From NCBI GenBank assembly GCA_002316805.1, contig DCEF01000020.1:47401-111400 (forward strand): a stretch of 64,000 bases of DNA, read 5' to 3'. Made by a program: the position numbers and the translations under genes. This document shows, piece by piece, positions 35,604 to 43,873 of this stretch (position 1 is its first letter; each line of letters begins with the position of its first letter). Source of the DNA: Ruminococcaceae bacterium UBA1036. GTDB lineage: Bacteria; Bacillota; Clostridia; Oscillospirales; Acutalibacteraceae. The notes below the pieces were generated by a model. The model saw only the letters and a list, made by a program, of their open reading frames with translations, had not been told where the DNA came from and ran no database searches.

Positions 35604-36608
35604 TCAGCATATACGCGGGAGCAGTTCACCACTTGGCTGCGGCAGCAACGTCTTGGAACCGATTTCTGTCTCCATTACTACTTTGCCTTTCATGCTGCTG
35701 GTAACTTCACCTATAACCGCGGCATCTTTGGAATATGGGCACTGGTGCAGTGCGTTGACAATTGCGTTGGCCTGCGCTTTAGGCGCAAAAACTACCATAC
35801 AGCCTTCGCAGGCGAGGTAAAGCGGGTCAAGGCCAAGCATGCGGCATACGCCGGAAACTTCATCTGCAACAGGGATTTTCTCCGCGTTAAGTTCTATGCC
35901 TACACCGCTCTGGGCAGCAATTTCATAAAGTACGGTGCCTACGCCGCCGCGCGTCGCGTCGCGGATAACGTGTATCTGGTCTGTAACACCGAACATTGTT
36001 CTCACGGTTCCCCACAGCGGCGCGCAGTCACTTGTGACGTCAGCATCTATGCCGAACTCGTTGCGGCTTAGCAAAATGGTGCAGCCATGGCGCCCGATGT
36101 CGCCTGTAACAATGACGGCGTCGCCCGGCTCCGCATATTTGCCGGAAGTATGCGCATAATCCAAAAGCCTGCCAACACCTGCTGTTGTAATGAAAATATT
36201 GTCGACTTGACCCTTGCCTGCGACTTTTGTGTCGCCGGCTACAATACGCACGCCGGCTTCTTTGGCGGCTTTTCCCATTGAAGCGGCGATTTTGTCAAGC
36301 TTTTTAAGCGGAAAACCATCTTCGATGACAAACGAGCATGTGAGGTAAAGCGGCTGTGCCCCCATGCATGAAAGGTCATTTACCGTTCCACACACGCTGA
36401 GCTTCCCAATGTCCCCGCCGGGGAACTCGTATGGCGAGACTATAAAGCCGTCTGTTGTGAATGCGAGCCTGCTTCCTCCCACATTAAGCACGGCGGCGTC
36501 GTCTTCCGTAAAATCCGGATTTGAAAAGTGTGATTTAAATACATCCTTTATAAGTTTAGAAGTCTGTTTTCCGCCGGCACCATATGCCAGAGTAACTGTA
36601 TCATCCAT
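35604..36608 (-). CDS. hypE: HypE, carbamoyl dehydratase for cyanide ligand synthesis
   Basis: About 334 residues of the PurM/SelD-like fold. The ATP and metal text is AYGAGGKQT, EDDAAVLNVGG, TTDGFIVSPYEFPGGDIGKL and GTVNDLSCMGA; later ones are AGDTKV, RDATRGGVGTVLYEIA and CEGCMVVF. The C-terminus ends in PRIC; this final Cys carries the thiocarbamate, then thiocyanate, that becomes CN-. So the enzyme looks functional. The ATG at 36608 has GGAGGG upstream and overlaps hypD by eight bases. It is the last gene of the seven-gene operon. Confidence 0.95.
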   Translation of the reverse strand: MDDTVTLAYGAGGKQTSKLIKDVFKSHFSNPDFTEDDAAVLNVGGSRLAFTTDGFIVSPYEFPGGDIGKLSVCGTVNDLSCMGAQPLYLTCSFVIEDGFPLKKLDKIAASMGKAAKEAGVRIVAGDTKVAGKGQVDNIFITTAGVGRLLDYAHTSGKYAEPGDAVIVTGDIGRHGCTILLSRNEFGIDADVTSDCAPLWGTVRTMFGVTDQIHVIRDATRGGVGTVLYEIAAQSGVGIELNAEKIPVADEVSGVCRMLGLDPLYLACEGCMVVFAPKAQANAIVNALHQCPYSKDAAVIGEVTSSMKGKVVMETEIGSKTLLPQPSGELLPRIC

Positions 36609-37656
36609 TTTGCGTCCCTCCGTATTGGTAATATGCCGAGCATGCGCCTTCGTTTGAAACCATGCAGGCTCCGGCAGGGTGCTGCGGCGTGCACACTGTG
36701 CCAAAAGCTTTGCAGTCGCTCGGAAGGCATTTTCCCTGAAGCACCTCACCGCAGCGGCACAGCGGATTGCTGCGGCCTGTTATTTTAGGCAGGCTGTAGC
36801 GCCGCCTCGCATCAAACGTGCGGTAAGGCTCACGCAGGCTCAGGCCTGAGCCTTTAATAATGCCAAGGCCGCGCCACTCGGCGTCGCACGGCTCCATTAT
36901 TTCACGTATCAAAGCCTGAGCGGCAGCGTTGCCCCCGGGCTTTACCACGCGCGGGTAACAGTTTCGGAAAAATGGCTTTTCAGCCTCAGAAAGCTTTAAA
37001 ATCACCGCAATGGCGGCCAGCAGTTCGCTTGCGGTAAAACCTGCAACTACGCCTGAGATGCCCTGCTTTACGAGGCTTTCGCAAACGGCAGTCCCTGTTA
37101 TGGCACAAACGTGGCCGGGGTATAAGAAGGCGTCGGCACTACCTTTAAGCGCGAGGTAGGCGTTTGGCATTGTTTTGTTTGCCACAAGCAGCGAGTAATT
37201 ATGCAAGCCGTCTTTTGCCGCCTTTTTTACAGCGAGGCATGCTGCGGGCGTTGTAGTCTCGAAACCGACAGAGAGAAAAACGACTTCTTTTTCTGGGTGT
37301 GCCTTTGCATATTCTTCCGAATCAAGCGGAGAATACACCATTCTGACTTCTGCGCCCCGCCGCCTTGCGCCGGCAAGGTCCATCTCACTGCCGGGCACTC
37401 TTATCAGGTCGCCGAACGTGCAGATTACGGCGTTGTGCTCCAGTGCAAGCAGTACGGCTTCATCTATGTATCCAACTGGCGTTACGCATACAGGGCAGCC
37501 CGGGCCGGAAATCAACTTGACGTTTTCCGGCAGCAGCCTGCGTATGCCAAGCCGCATTATCTCGTGCGTATGTGTGCCGCAGACTTCCATGATACGCAAA
37601 GCAGAGCCATGGTATGAAGTGATAATATCCTTTGCGGTGGAAACAGAGTCTTCCAT
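36601..37656 (-). CDS. hypD: HypD, Fe-S scaffold for Fe(CN)2CO assembly
   Basis: A 351-residue HypD with all three signature motifs: MEVCGTHTHEI, SGPGCPVCVTP and SVGFETTTPA, plus a C-terminal Cys set (NPLCRCGEVLQGKCLPSDC, then CTPQHPAGACMVS) for a [4Fe-4S] cluster. With HypC it holds the iron while cyanide and CO are added. Its start shares one base with the hypC stop. The complete motifs argue for a working Fe(CN)2CO pathway. Confidence 0.97.
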   Translation of the reverse strand: MEDSVSTAKDIITSYHGSALRIMEVCGTHTHEIMRLGIRRLLPENVKLISGPGCPVCVTPVGYIDEAVLLALEHNAVICTFGDLIRVPGSEMDLAGARRRGAEVRMVYSPLDSEEYAKAHPEKEVVFLSVGFETTTPAACLAVKKAAKDGLHNYSLLVANKTMPNAYLALKGSADAFLYPGHVCAITGTAVCESLVKQGISGVVAGFTASELLAAIAVILKLSEAEKPFFRNCYPRVVKPGGNAAAQALIREIMEPCDAEWRGLGIIKGSGLSLREPYRTFDARRRYSLPKITGRSNPLCRCGEVLQGKCLPSDCKAFGTVCTPQHPAGACMVSNEGACSAYYQYGGTQNG

Positions 37657-37862
37657 TACAGTTTCTCCATTATCTTGCCTGTTTCGTCTTTGTCGCTGCT
37701 TGTGATTTTTGCGATTGCAATGCCGGCATGGACCATCACATAATCTCCCGGTTCGAGGCCGTCGATAAATTCGGATGAGATTCTGCGCTTTGCACCGGAA
37801 GCGTCGATAAGCGCGGTGCCGTCATTTACATCTAATACTTTTGCAGATAAACCAACACACAT
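37656..37862 (-). CDS. hypC: HypC-type iron carrier chaperone
   Basis: A 68-residue protein beginning MCVGLSAKV, with the essential Cys2 of HypC; the usual MCLAIPGKV is changed. The conserved YVMVHAGIAIAKI segment contains the family's His. HypC carries iron between HypD and the target enzyme. Only one HypC/HybG copy is seen. The altered N-terminal motif may reflect a non-standard client; that is inference. Confidence 0.93.
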   Translation of the reverse strand: MCVGLSAKVLDVNDGTALIDASGAKRRISSEFIDGLEPGDYVMVHAGIAIAKITSSDKDETGKIMEKL

Positions 37863-37882
37863 GGTAAACCTCCTACTTACTG

Positions 37883-40210
37883 TTAATTTTTAATTTTTCT
37901 GTTAAGCTGGTACATTGCAGCAACGGCCTGCCCGAGTGAAATGCCGCCGTCATTCGGCGGCACCATGCTGTGAAGCAGGACGCGGAAGCCGGCTTTGCGC
38001 AACTGACCGGCACAAAGGCTGGTGAAAAGGCGGTTTTGGAATACACCGCCGCTTAAAGCACATGACGAAAGGCCGGTTTTGCGCCTTGCACATTTGCAGC
38101 CTTCGCAGACCATGCCTGCGAGCACAGAATGGAACGCATATGCAAGCTTCCGCGTATTTTCTCCGGCAAGCCTCTGCTTTGCCAGCCAGCCAATGAGCAG
38201 GTCTGTGCGCAGCGTAAACCCGCTTTTGGTTTCGCCCAGCAGCGGCTGAGTGTAAGAAAAGCCTTCAGTTTGGAACCGGCTGCTCCTCATATATGCTTCG
38301 GCGGCAAACTCAAGCGCACATGAAGCTTCCCCTTCGAATGTGGAAGCTCTTCGTATTCCAAGTATTGCGCTTGCCGCGTCGAAAAGCCTGCCCGCACTTG
38401 TAGACTTAACACTGTTAATATTGTGTTCGGCCATATATATCAGCACATGCGCCTGCTTTTCGCTGCAAAGGCCAAGCGACTGAATATACTTTTCCGCATT
38501 ATCCGGAAAAACCTCATGCAGCATTGAGGCGGCTATGCGCCACCCTTCGCGCACGGAGCAGTCGCCGCCCGTCTGCACAAATGGCCTTATGCTGCCAAGA
38601 CGCATGAAACCGCCGTAAGAAGCCCTCATGAATTCGCCACCCCAGACGGTTCCGTCCGCCCCATAGCCTGTGCCGTCAAAAGAAACGCCTACCACTTCGT
38701 CATTGCAGTCGTTTTCCGCAAGGCACGAAACTATATGCGCAAAATGATGCTGTATACGGATAACAGGCAGGCCCATTTCTTCCGCTGCGCGCACCGTATT
38801 GTATCCCGGGTGCATATCACATGCTACGGCCTGCGGGGCGGCTTCAAGCAGCGCCTCCATACGGGCTACAGATTCTTTGAGTGCTTTGGCTGTGCGCATA
38901 TCGGTCATGTTGCCTACATACGCTGAAGGGTAAAAAAGGCTGTTTTTGCCTATGCAGAACGTGTTTTTCAGCTCGCCGCCAATGCCGAGCACCTGCCCGC
39001 GCAGCGGTGCGGAAAGGAGGAATGGCAGCGGCGCATATCCGCGTGAACGCCGTATCATATACGGCTTACCACCGAGAAAATCCATAACGGAGTCGTCCGC
39101 ACGTGTGAGAATATCGCGGTTATTCGAAAGGACAATGTCGCAGAGGCCGGCAATTTGCCTGTTTACGTCATCGTCGCATTTGCAGATAGGCGCCCCGGAA
39201 ACATTTCCGCTTGTCATTATCAGGCTGCCTGTCATCGGTATGGAGTCCGGGTAAGTGAAAAGCAGGAGCTGGAGCGGAGCATATGGCAGCATTGCACCGA
39301 TGCGCGGGTTGCCGGGCGCTACGGATTCTGAAAGGCAGCTTTCGGGTTTACGCTCGAGCAGGAGTATCGGCTTTTGGCAGCCGTCAAGGATTTTAGCCTG
39401 CTCCGGTGATATGCGGCAGTTCTCTTCTGCCGCGGCCATGTCGCGGAACATGACGGCAAAAGGCTTTGTGGGGCGGTGCTTGAGCTCGCGCAAACGCTTC
39501 ACAGCTCTGCCGTTTTTGGCATTGCAGCAAAGGTGGAACCCGCCTATGCCTTTTACAGCCGCTATCTTCCCGTCCATTATAGCGCGCCGCACGGCGGTGA
39601 TAGCGTCTTTGCCGCGCTCACGCCTGCTTAAAATGTAAACCTGCGGCCCGCAGTCATTGCAGCATACAGGCTGGGCATCGTAGCGCCTGCTGTGCTGGTC
39701 GGCGTATTCCTGCATGCATTTGCCGCACATAGGAAATTTGCCCATGCTTGTGCGCTCACGGTCATACGGCATAGAGCCGAGGATAGTAAGCCGCGGGCCG
39801 CAGGCGGTGCAGTTGATAAACGGGTGGAGGTAGCGGCGGTTATTTTTGTCGAACAGTTCTTTTTCACATTTTTTGCAGATGGCTATATCGGGCGGCACAA
39901 AAATATCGCTTGCTTCTTTTGTACTGCTTACGATTTCGAAGCCCTCTTTTGCCGGTTCTGACAAAGCGGAGACGTCTATTTTCAGGATGTAAGACCTTTC
40001 AGGCGCGTCCTGCCGCAGGCAGCGCAGGAATGACCGCATTGCCCCCTTTGTGCCGTTCGCGTGTATCTCGATAAAAGAGCCCTTGTTGGCTACGCTGCCA
40101 GTAATCCCTGCCCTGTGAGCCGTGCGGCTTACAAATGGCCGGAACCCCACGCCCTGAACTATGCCGAATATCCTTATGCGCCGCGAGATTATTTCCGTTT
40201 CCCGCTTCAC
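37883..40210 (-). CDS. hypF: HypF carbamoyltransferase
   Basis: About 775 residues with full HypF layout: acylphosphatase domain (GIVQGVGFRPFVSRTAHRAG), two zinc-finger motifs (CKKCEKELFD...CTACGP and CGKCMQEYAD...CCNDCGP), YrdC-like domain (AAVKGIGGFHLCCNA, KPFAVM) and a Kae1-like domain (IQHHFAHIVSCLAEN, SFDGTGYG, ALSGGVFQN). It uses carbamoyl phosphate to charge HypE. GTG 40210 is chosen: it overlaps the upstream stop as GTGA with AGGAAGG eight bases before, so it is translationally coupled to the nitrogenase-like gene. Confidence 0.95.
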   Translation of the reverse strand: MKRETEIISRRIRIFGIVQGVGFRPFVSRTAHRAGITGSVANKGSFIEIHANGTKGAMRSFLRCLRQDAPERSYILKIDVSALSEPAKEGFEIVSSTKEASDIFVPPDIAICKKCEKELFDKNNRRYLHPFINCTACGPRLTILGSMPYDRERTSMGKFPMCGKCMQEYADQHSRRYDAQPVCCNDCGPQVYILSRRERGKDAITAVRRAIMDGKIAAVKGIGGFHLCCNAKNGRAVKRLRELKHRPTKPFAVMFRDMAAAEENCRISPEQAKILDGCQKPILLLERKPESCLSESVAPGNPRIGAMLPYAPLQLLLFTYPDSIPMTGSLIMTSGNVSGAPICKCDDDVNRQIAGLCDIVLSNNRDILTRADDSVMDFLGGKPYMIRRSRGYAPLPFLLSAPLRGQVLGIGGELKNTFCIGKNSLFYPSAYVGNMTDMRTAKALKESVARMEALLEAAPQAVACDMHPGYNTVRAAEEMGLPVIRIQHHFAHIVSCLAENDCNDEVVGVSFDGTGYGADGTVWGGEFMRASYGGFMRLGSIRPFVQTGGDCSVREGWRIAASMLHEVFPDNAEKYIQSLGLCSEKQAHVLIYMAEHNINSVKSTSAGRLFDAASAILGIRRASTFEGEASCALEFAAEAYMRSSRFQTEGFSYTQPLLGETKSGFTLRTDLLIGWLAKQRLAGENTRKLAYAFHSVLAGMVCEGCKCARRKTGLSSCALSGGVFQNRLFTSLCAGQLRKAGFRVLLHSMVPPNDGGISLGQAVAAMYQLNRKIKN

Positions 40211-41250
40211 GGCACAAGCCTTCCTGATACGGCAAAATGCGGCAGATCTATCCATTTGCCTTTATAGTCCGGCAGCGCGCGCTTCATCATCTTATCGCCC
40301 AGAATGACGTCATAGCCGCCACGCATAACGGTTGTCTGGAACTGCTGCTCGCTTTCAAAGTGCAGATCCTGGCTTTCGCGCAGTGCTCTGTCCATCATGA
40401 ACCATGAGGCAACTGTCACATCTGCATCTGTGCTTTGCAGAATACTGTCCCTCAGCGTATCCGCAAGCACCTGCTGATGAATGATCAGCAGGCGTTTCCC
40501 GTAAAAGCTCTGGAAACCGCATGGCAGTTTGTGCGGCAATGGGCAGCACACAGTAAACGGCGTACCGAACTTTTTCTGGAGGTAACGGGCGGTTTTGAGC
40601 CCCGCTGGGGAAACGACGAGGTTCTGCTGTGCGGCGGAAGCGCGGCGCACAGCGTTGATGCCACTGCCCATGCCGTAACAGCGCACATCTTTCCAGCCCT
40701 TTTGCCGGTATGCCTCGGTGAACTTTTCGGCGGCTGAAAGGCTGCTGATGTCAAGCGGTGTCGCACCTAATACGCCGAGAGTGCCTTTTTCAACAGGCAG
40801 GGCTTCTAAGGCAAAAGTCTTTAGCAGCTGTAGCAGGGCATCTTCTTCACCCACATCGTAAAGGCCTGTACCTTTCGTGCCTATTGTGAGGAATGGAAGC
40901 CCTACCTTTTTTTCGCCTATGCGCTTCAGCGCGCGGAAATCCGTACCGATGACAGCTGGGACTGGTGTGCCGATAACCGCGACGAAATTGGCGCCGCTCC
41001 CTTCGGCGGCAGCCTTCAGCTTGGATATCAGCCTGTCGTCGCGCCCGAGGATAGCGTCCATGTCGCGTAGGCCTACGCTGAATATGGCGCTTTTTTTCTT
41101 AAACCAGCGGGGTTCGTCAAACCCGCAGATATTTCCCGTACAGCCGCCTGCGTCGCATACGACGATAATGCCGCCGAATTCGTACAGTGCCTCTACCGCG
41201 CCGGACTGGTCGGGCGCAAAAGGTGAAAGCACTTTAAGTAGGCCTTTCAT
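40207..41250 (-). CDS. Nitrogenase component-1-like protein, shorter subunit
   Basis: A 347-residue protein of the NifD/NifK/BchN oxidoreductase superfamily. The N-terminal SPFAPDQSGAVEALYEFGG is followed by VCDAGGCTGNICGFDEPRW, giving Cys32, Cys37 and Cys42, good candidates for a [4Fe-4S]/P-cluster-like site. The remaining Rossmann domains are recognisable (AVIGTPVPAVIGTDF; LGVLGATPLDIS). It is shorter than NifK (about 520). The gene is sandwiched between overlapping neighbours (ATGA and GTGA). I know such proteins only as uncharacterised nitrogenase-like; function unknown. Confidence 0.85.
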   Translation of the reverse strand: MKGLLKVLSPFAPDQSGAVEALYEFGGIIVVCDAGGCTGNICGFDEPRWFKKKSAIFSVGLRDMDAILGRDDRLISKLKAAAEGSGANFVAVIGTPVPAVIGTDFRALKRIGEKKVGLPFLTIGTKGTGLYDVGEEDALLQLLKTFALEALPVEKGTLGVLGATPLDISSLSAAEKFTEAYRQKGWKDVRCYGMGSGINAVRRASAAQQNLVVSPAGLKTARYLQKKFGTPFTVCCPLPHKLPCGFQSFYGKRLLIIHQQVLADTLRDSILQSTDADVTVASWFMMDRALRESQDLHFESEQQFQTTVMRGGYDVILGDKMMKRALPDYKGKWIDLPHFAVSGRLVP

Positions 41251-42551
41251 TTTGCCACTCCTTCCAAAGCTTTTGCAAACGCCTTAAACAGGCTTCGCAC
41301 CCCATCATATCCGAACGGCTGCTCCTCACCGCACCACATGACGTGCGCGCAGCCAGGGTTGTAATAGGCGGCGTCTTTGCCAACGGTTATGCCGGCCTGC
41401 GGAGTGGAAGGACGGTAGTAAAGCATCGTTGGCGAAAGGTTTGAGTAAACCCTTGTATCGGGGCTGAGCACCGCGATTTTCTGCAGGAACCGGAAATTGA
41501 TTTTGTTGATTGTGCCATAGATTTCTGATACACGGAACCCATAGCGCAGCAGCGCGAGCGAAAGCTCAAACGGGTCGGCATCCGCAATTTCGCCTATGGC
41601 GAACACGGTGCCGCCATACTTTTCGCGGAAGCGGGCTATTTCTTCCTGTGCGGCGTTATAGTCCTGCTGGTCTTCCCATGGAATATCGAGTGCTTTTGCC
41701 ATAAGGCGGTACTGGTTATGTATCTTGTCAATCTGGTACATGCGTGAAATTTCTATAGAGGGTATACGCAGCGCCTTTTCCATCCAGCCTGATGCAAGGC
41801 GCGATTCAGGGTTTAAAACGAGGTTGAAATTTGCCTGCGCCATGTTAAGGTATTCGCCAAAGCTTGTGCAGCGGGAGATTTCACGTATATGGCGCACTCC
41901 AGCCTTATGGAAAAGGCGGTACAGCTCACAGCCACCGCTAAGCGGAGAAAATGAGCCGATGATATTCATGCAGTCTGCCCTTTTAGCCATTGGCTTGAGC
42001 AGTGAATATACAGCTTTGCGAACAGCGGCCATCGGCGGGTGGCGGCCTTCACGCGTTAGCGCATACATGTAGCAGGGCACAACAGGCACATGCGCGGCTT
42101 CCTGCGCACTGCGGCATACGCGCTCCATATCTGTGCCGAGAAGCGCATCAACACACGTGATACATAGCATTACTGCGGTTGGCTTTTCGCTGCAGTATCC
42201 GCATATCTCCTTGACGGCGCCTGGTATTTTGGAAAGGTGTCGCCCCGTTACGATGTCGGTTTCGTCAAGCAGCATGTAAAACATCCTTCCGCTGTATCCG
42301 CCGGAAGGGCCAGACGCCGCTGTGTTGCGCCCACAACAGCCTGGGGAGATAAGCAGCATTACTGAGCCGGGTATTGCGAGGCCTGCGCGCTTTACGCCGA
42401 AGCCCTGCGCCCCCGGTGAGTTGAACGCCAGAGTGGCGGGCGAGCTGTAAATCAGGTGTTTGTCGGGCTGAAACTCCCGCGGGAGTTCGTCGCAGCCGCT
42501 GCCTGCAAGCTGCGCGGCTGTGCGGTAAAATGCCTCAGCCATCGCGCCCAT
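41247..42551 (-). CDS. Nitrogenase component-1-like protein, longer subunit
   Basis: A 434-residue nitrogenase-like protein. Cys72-Cys73 in SPGCCGRN and Cys130/Cys133 in MLCITCVDALLGTDME sit where NifD has its second and third P-cluster Cys; Cys117 and Cys120 are extra. The first NifD Cys is missing (FNSPGAQGFGV). The FeMo-co ligands are also missing: the Cys275 region reads NLVLNPESR and the His442 region reads EQPFGYDG. So it is not a nitrogen-fixing subunit. It overlaps the NifH-like gene by 17 bp and the next gene by four. Confidence 0.85.
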   Translation of the reverse strand: MGAMAEAFYRTAAQLAGSGCDELPREFQPDKHLIYSSPATLAFNSPGAQGFGVKRAGLAIPGSVMLLISPGCCGRNTAASGPSGGYSGRMFYMLLDETDIVTGRHLSKIPGAVKEICGYCSEKPTAVMLCITCVDALLGTDMERVCRSAQEAAHVPVVPCYMYALTREGRHPPMAAVRKAVYSLLKPMAKRADCMNIIGSFSPLSGGCELYRLFHKAGVRHIREISRCTSFGEYLNMAQANFNLVLNPESRLASGWMEKALRIPSIEISRMYQIDKIHNQYRLMAKALDIPWEDQQDYNAAQEEIARFREKYGGTVFAIGEIADADPFELSLALLRYGFRVSEIYGTINKINFRFLQKIAVLSPDTRVYSNLSPTMLYYRPSTPQAGITVGKDAAYYNPGCAHVMWCGEEQPFGYDGVRSLFKAFAKALEGVAK

Positions 42552-43296
42552 CTTCCATCAACTCATGCGCGAGGGCAAAAAACTTCCGGCTTACCGGCAG
42601 GTCCGGGTTGCCTTCGACAGCGGTTTTGCCCATATCCTCAAAGCGTAGTATGTCTCTGCTGCGGGGAATGTCCGCAAGGATTGGCAGGCCTTCCTCCTGC
42701 GCAAAGGAAGCAACTTTCCCCGCTTCGTTTTCCACGTTCCTGCGGTTAAGGATTATGCCGCGGACTTTGGCATAGCCACGGTCTGCAAAGTTATGCACTG
42801 CTTTGCAGATGTTGTCAGCAGCGTACAGCGACATCTTTTCTCCGGAAGTAACTATAAGCACTTCCTGTGCATATCCTTCGCGTATAGGAGCGGCAAAGCC
42901 GCCGCAGACTACGTCGCCGAGCACGTCGTAGAGCACAGCATCCGGCTTATATGTCTCGAACAGCTTCAGGTCTTTTAAAAGCTGGAACGTCGTGATAATG
43001 CCGCGCCCGGCGCAGCCGAGCCCTGGCGTAGGGCCACCGGTCTCGATACATAATACATGCCCGAAACCCTCTTGGGCAATGTCTTCAATATGCTTAGGCT
43101 CGTGGTCGTACTTACGCATATAGTCCATTACAGGCTTGACTGCCTTGCCGCCAAGAAGGTTGACAGTGGAATCGGCTTTCGGGTCACAGCCTATCTGTAT
43201 CACGCGTTTCCCAAGCGAGGCGAAGGCGGCAGCAAGGTTGCTTGTTACGGTCGATTTGCCAATGCCGCCCTTACCATAAATTGCTAATTTTATCAT
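42535..43296 (-). CDS. NifH-like Fe protein (ATP-dependent reductase)
   Basis: About 253 residues of the NifH/BchL/CfbC family. P-loop IYGKGGIGKSTVTSNLAAA; switch I GCDPKADST; cluster ligands Cys95 in GLGCAGRGI and Cys131 in GDVVCGGFAAP, matching Cys97 and Cys132 of NifH. It should form a dimer bridged by a [4Fe-4S] cluster and deliver electrons to the two component-1-like subunits with ATP hydrolysis. Start at ATG 43296 with AGGAAAT upstream. First gene of the operon. Confidence 0.92.
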   Translation of the reverse strand: MIKLAIYGKGGIGKSTVTSNLAAAFASLGKRVIQIGCDPKADSTVNLLGGKAVKPVMDYMRKYDHEPKHIEDIAQEGFGHVLCIETGGPTPGLGCAGRGIITTFQLLKDLKLFETYKPDAVLYDVLGDVVCGGFAAPIREGYAQEVLIVTSGEKMSLYAADNICKAVHNFADRGYAKVRGIILNRRNVENEAGKVASFAQEEGLPILADIPRSRDILRFEDMGKTAVEGNPDLPVSRKFFALAHELMEDGRDG

Positions 43297-43377
43297 ATTA
43301 TTTCCTGTCATTATGAGCGTGGCTGTATATTTGCTTGGTTCCACGCTTTAAGCTTTAATAAGTATGTTTCCGGCAAT

Positions 43378-43408
43378 AAAAAAGCTGCACCTTCTAAAAA
43401 GACGCAGC
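43378..43408 (-). terminator. Intrinsic terminator in the leader of the nitrogenase-like/hyp operon
   Basis: On the minus strand GCTGCGTCTTT pairs with GAAGGTGCAGC (two G-U pairs) around a 3-nt loop and is followed by a run of six U. It stands about 80 bp before the first gene, after the promoter, so it must be read through for expression. This suggests attenuation. Confidence 0.75.
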
Positions 43409-43423
43409 CAAACATGTCCGCAT
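43394..43423 (-). CDS. Possible 9-residue leader peptide MRTCLAASF
   Basis: A tiny frame starts at ATG 43423 and stops with TAG in the loop of the leader terminator, so its codons cover the 5' arm of the stem. A ribosome here would block the terminator. A small hairpin GTCCG/CGGAC just upstream (43415-43433) overlaps the start codon. No strong ribosome site is seen. Speculative. Confidence 0.3.
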   Translation of the reverse strand: MRTCLAASF

Positions 43424-43433
43424 AAAAACGGAC

Positions 43434-43462
43434 AGTATACCATTTTAATTTGACTCGTCTTT
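43434..43462 (-). promoter_or_regulatory. Putative promoter of the nitrogenase-like/hyp operon
   Basis: On the minus strand the -10 TATACT (43439-43434) is good; 17 bp upstream is a weak -35 AAAGAC (43462-43457), suggesting that an activator is needed. The rest of 43297-43581 holds the leader, a hexanucleotide repeat and no gene. Confidence 0.45.
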
Positions 43463-43535
43463 CACCTTAAAAAATTTCGGTGTCAGAACATTATGCGATA
43501 AATATCGATTGATAACAGATTATTGCTATATCCTT

Positions 43536-43565
43536 AATAACAATAACAATAACAATAACAATAAC
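43536..43565. repeat. Hexanucleotide microsatellite (AATAAC)x5
   Basis: Five perfect tandem copies of AATAAC (GTTATT on the other strand), about 75 bp upstream of the -35 box. Perfect short tandem repeats are slippage-prone and can alter promoter spacing. Confidence 0.9.
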
Positions 43566-43578
43566 AAAATTTATTATA

Positions 43579-43861
43579 CTACATTGGCGGCGGCGAATCA
43601 ATAATGGGCAATAGATGCTTTATGCAAAGTTCCGGAAGGCGCTGCCCAAAATTGGCCACTTTAATTACGATTGGAAAATCTTCTAAAAGCCTTAAAATGT
43701 GGTGTGGATTGCGCTATAGCACCAAACCCTTCAATACCTCTAACTGTCGTATTTCCTGCCAGGTTCTTTGATTTTTTTAATAATTCGCGGTAAAGAGGCT
43801 CTTCATGGCAACCGGCAGACTCTCTTATGTAGATTTTTGGCAGTTTGCCCTGCCCAGCCAC
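43579..43861 (-). pseudogene. DUF190 protein gene, frameshifted
   Basis: The first part encodes KLPKIYIRESAGCHEEPLYR and TTVRGIEGFGA, typical of DUF190. Near 43700 the frame shifts; the next frame continues with ILRLLEDFPIVIKVANFGQR then LPELCIKHLLP and stops at 43579, completing a normal 93-residue DUF190. DUF190 genes often follow crcB. It is 12 bp after crcB. A sequencing error is possible, since only one base is at fault. Confidence 0.75.
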
Positions 43862-43873
43862 ATTGCGTCCTGC

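Noticed and set aside
35604..36608. HypE as selenophosphate synthetase SelD
   Set aside because: The fold is shared, but the C-terminal PRIC, the GTVNDLSCMGA text and the place beside hypD identify HypE.
40207..43296. A nitrogen-fixing nitrogenase (nifHDK)
   Set aside because: The component-1-like subunits are too short, lack FeMo-cofactor ligands, and no nifB, nifE or nifN is present. Only NifH-like chemistry is supported.
43536..43565. A small CRISPR array
   Set aside because: Repeats are six bases with no spacers; it is a microsatellite. No CRISPR array or cas gene was seen in the window.
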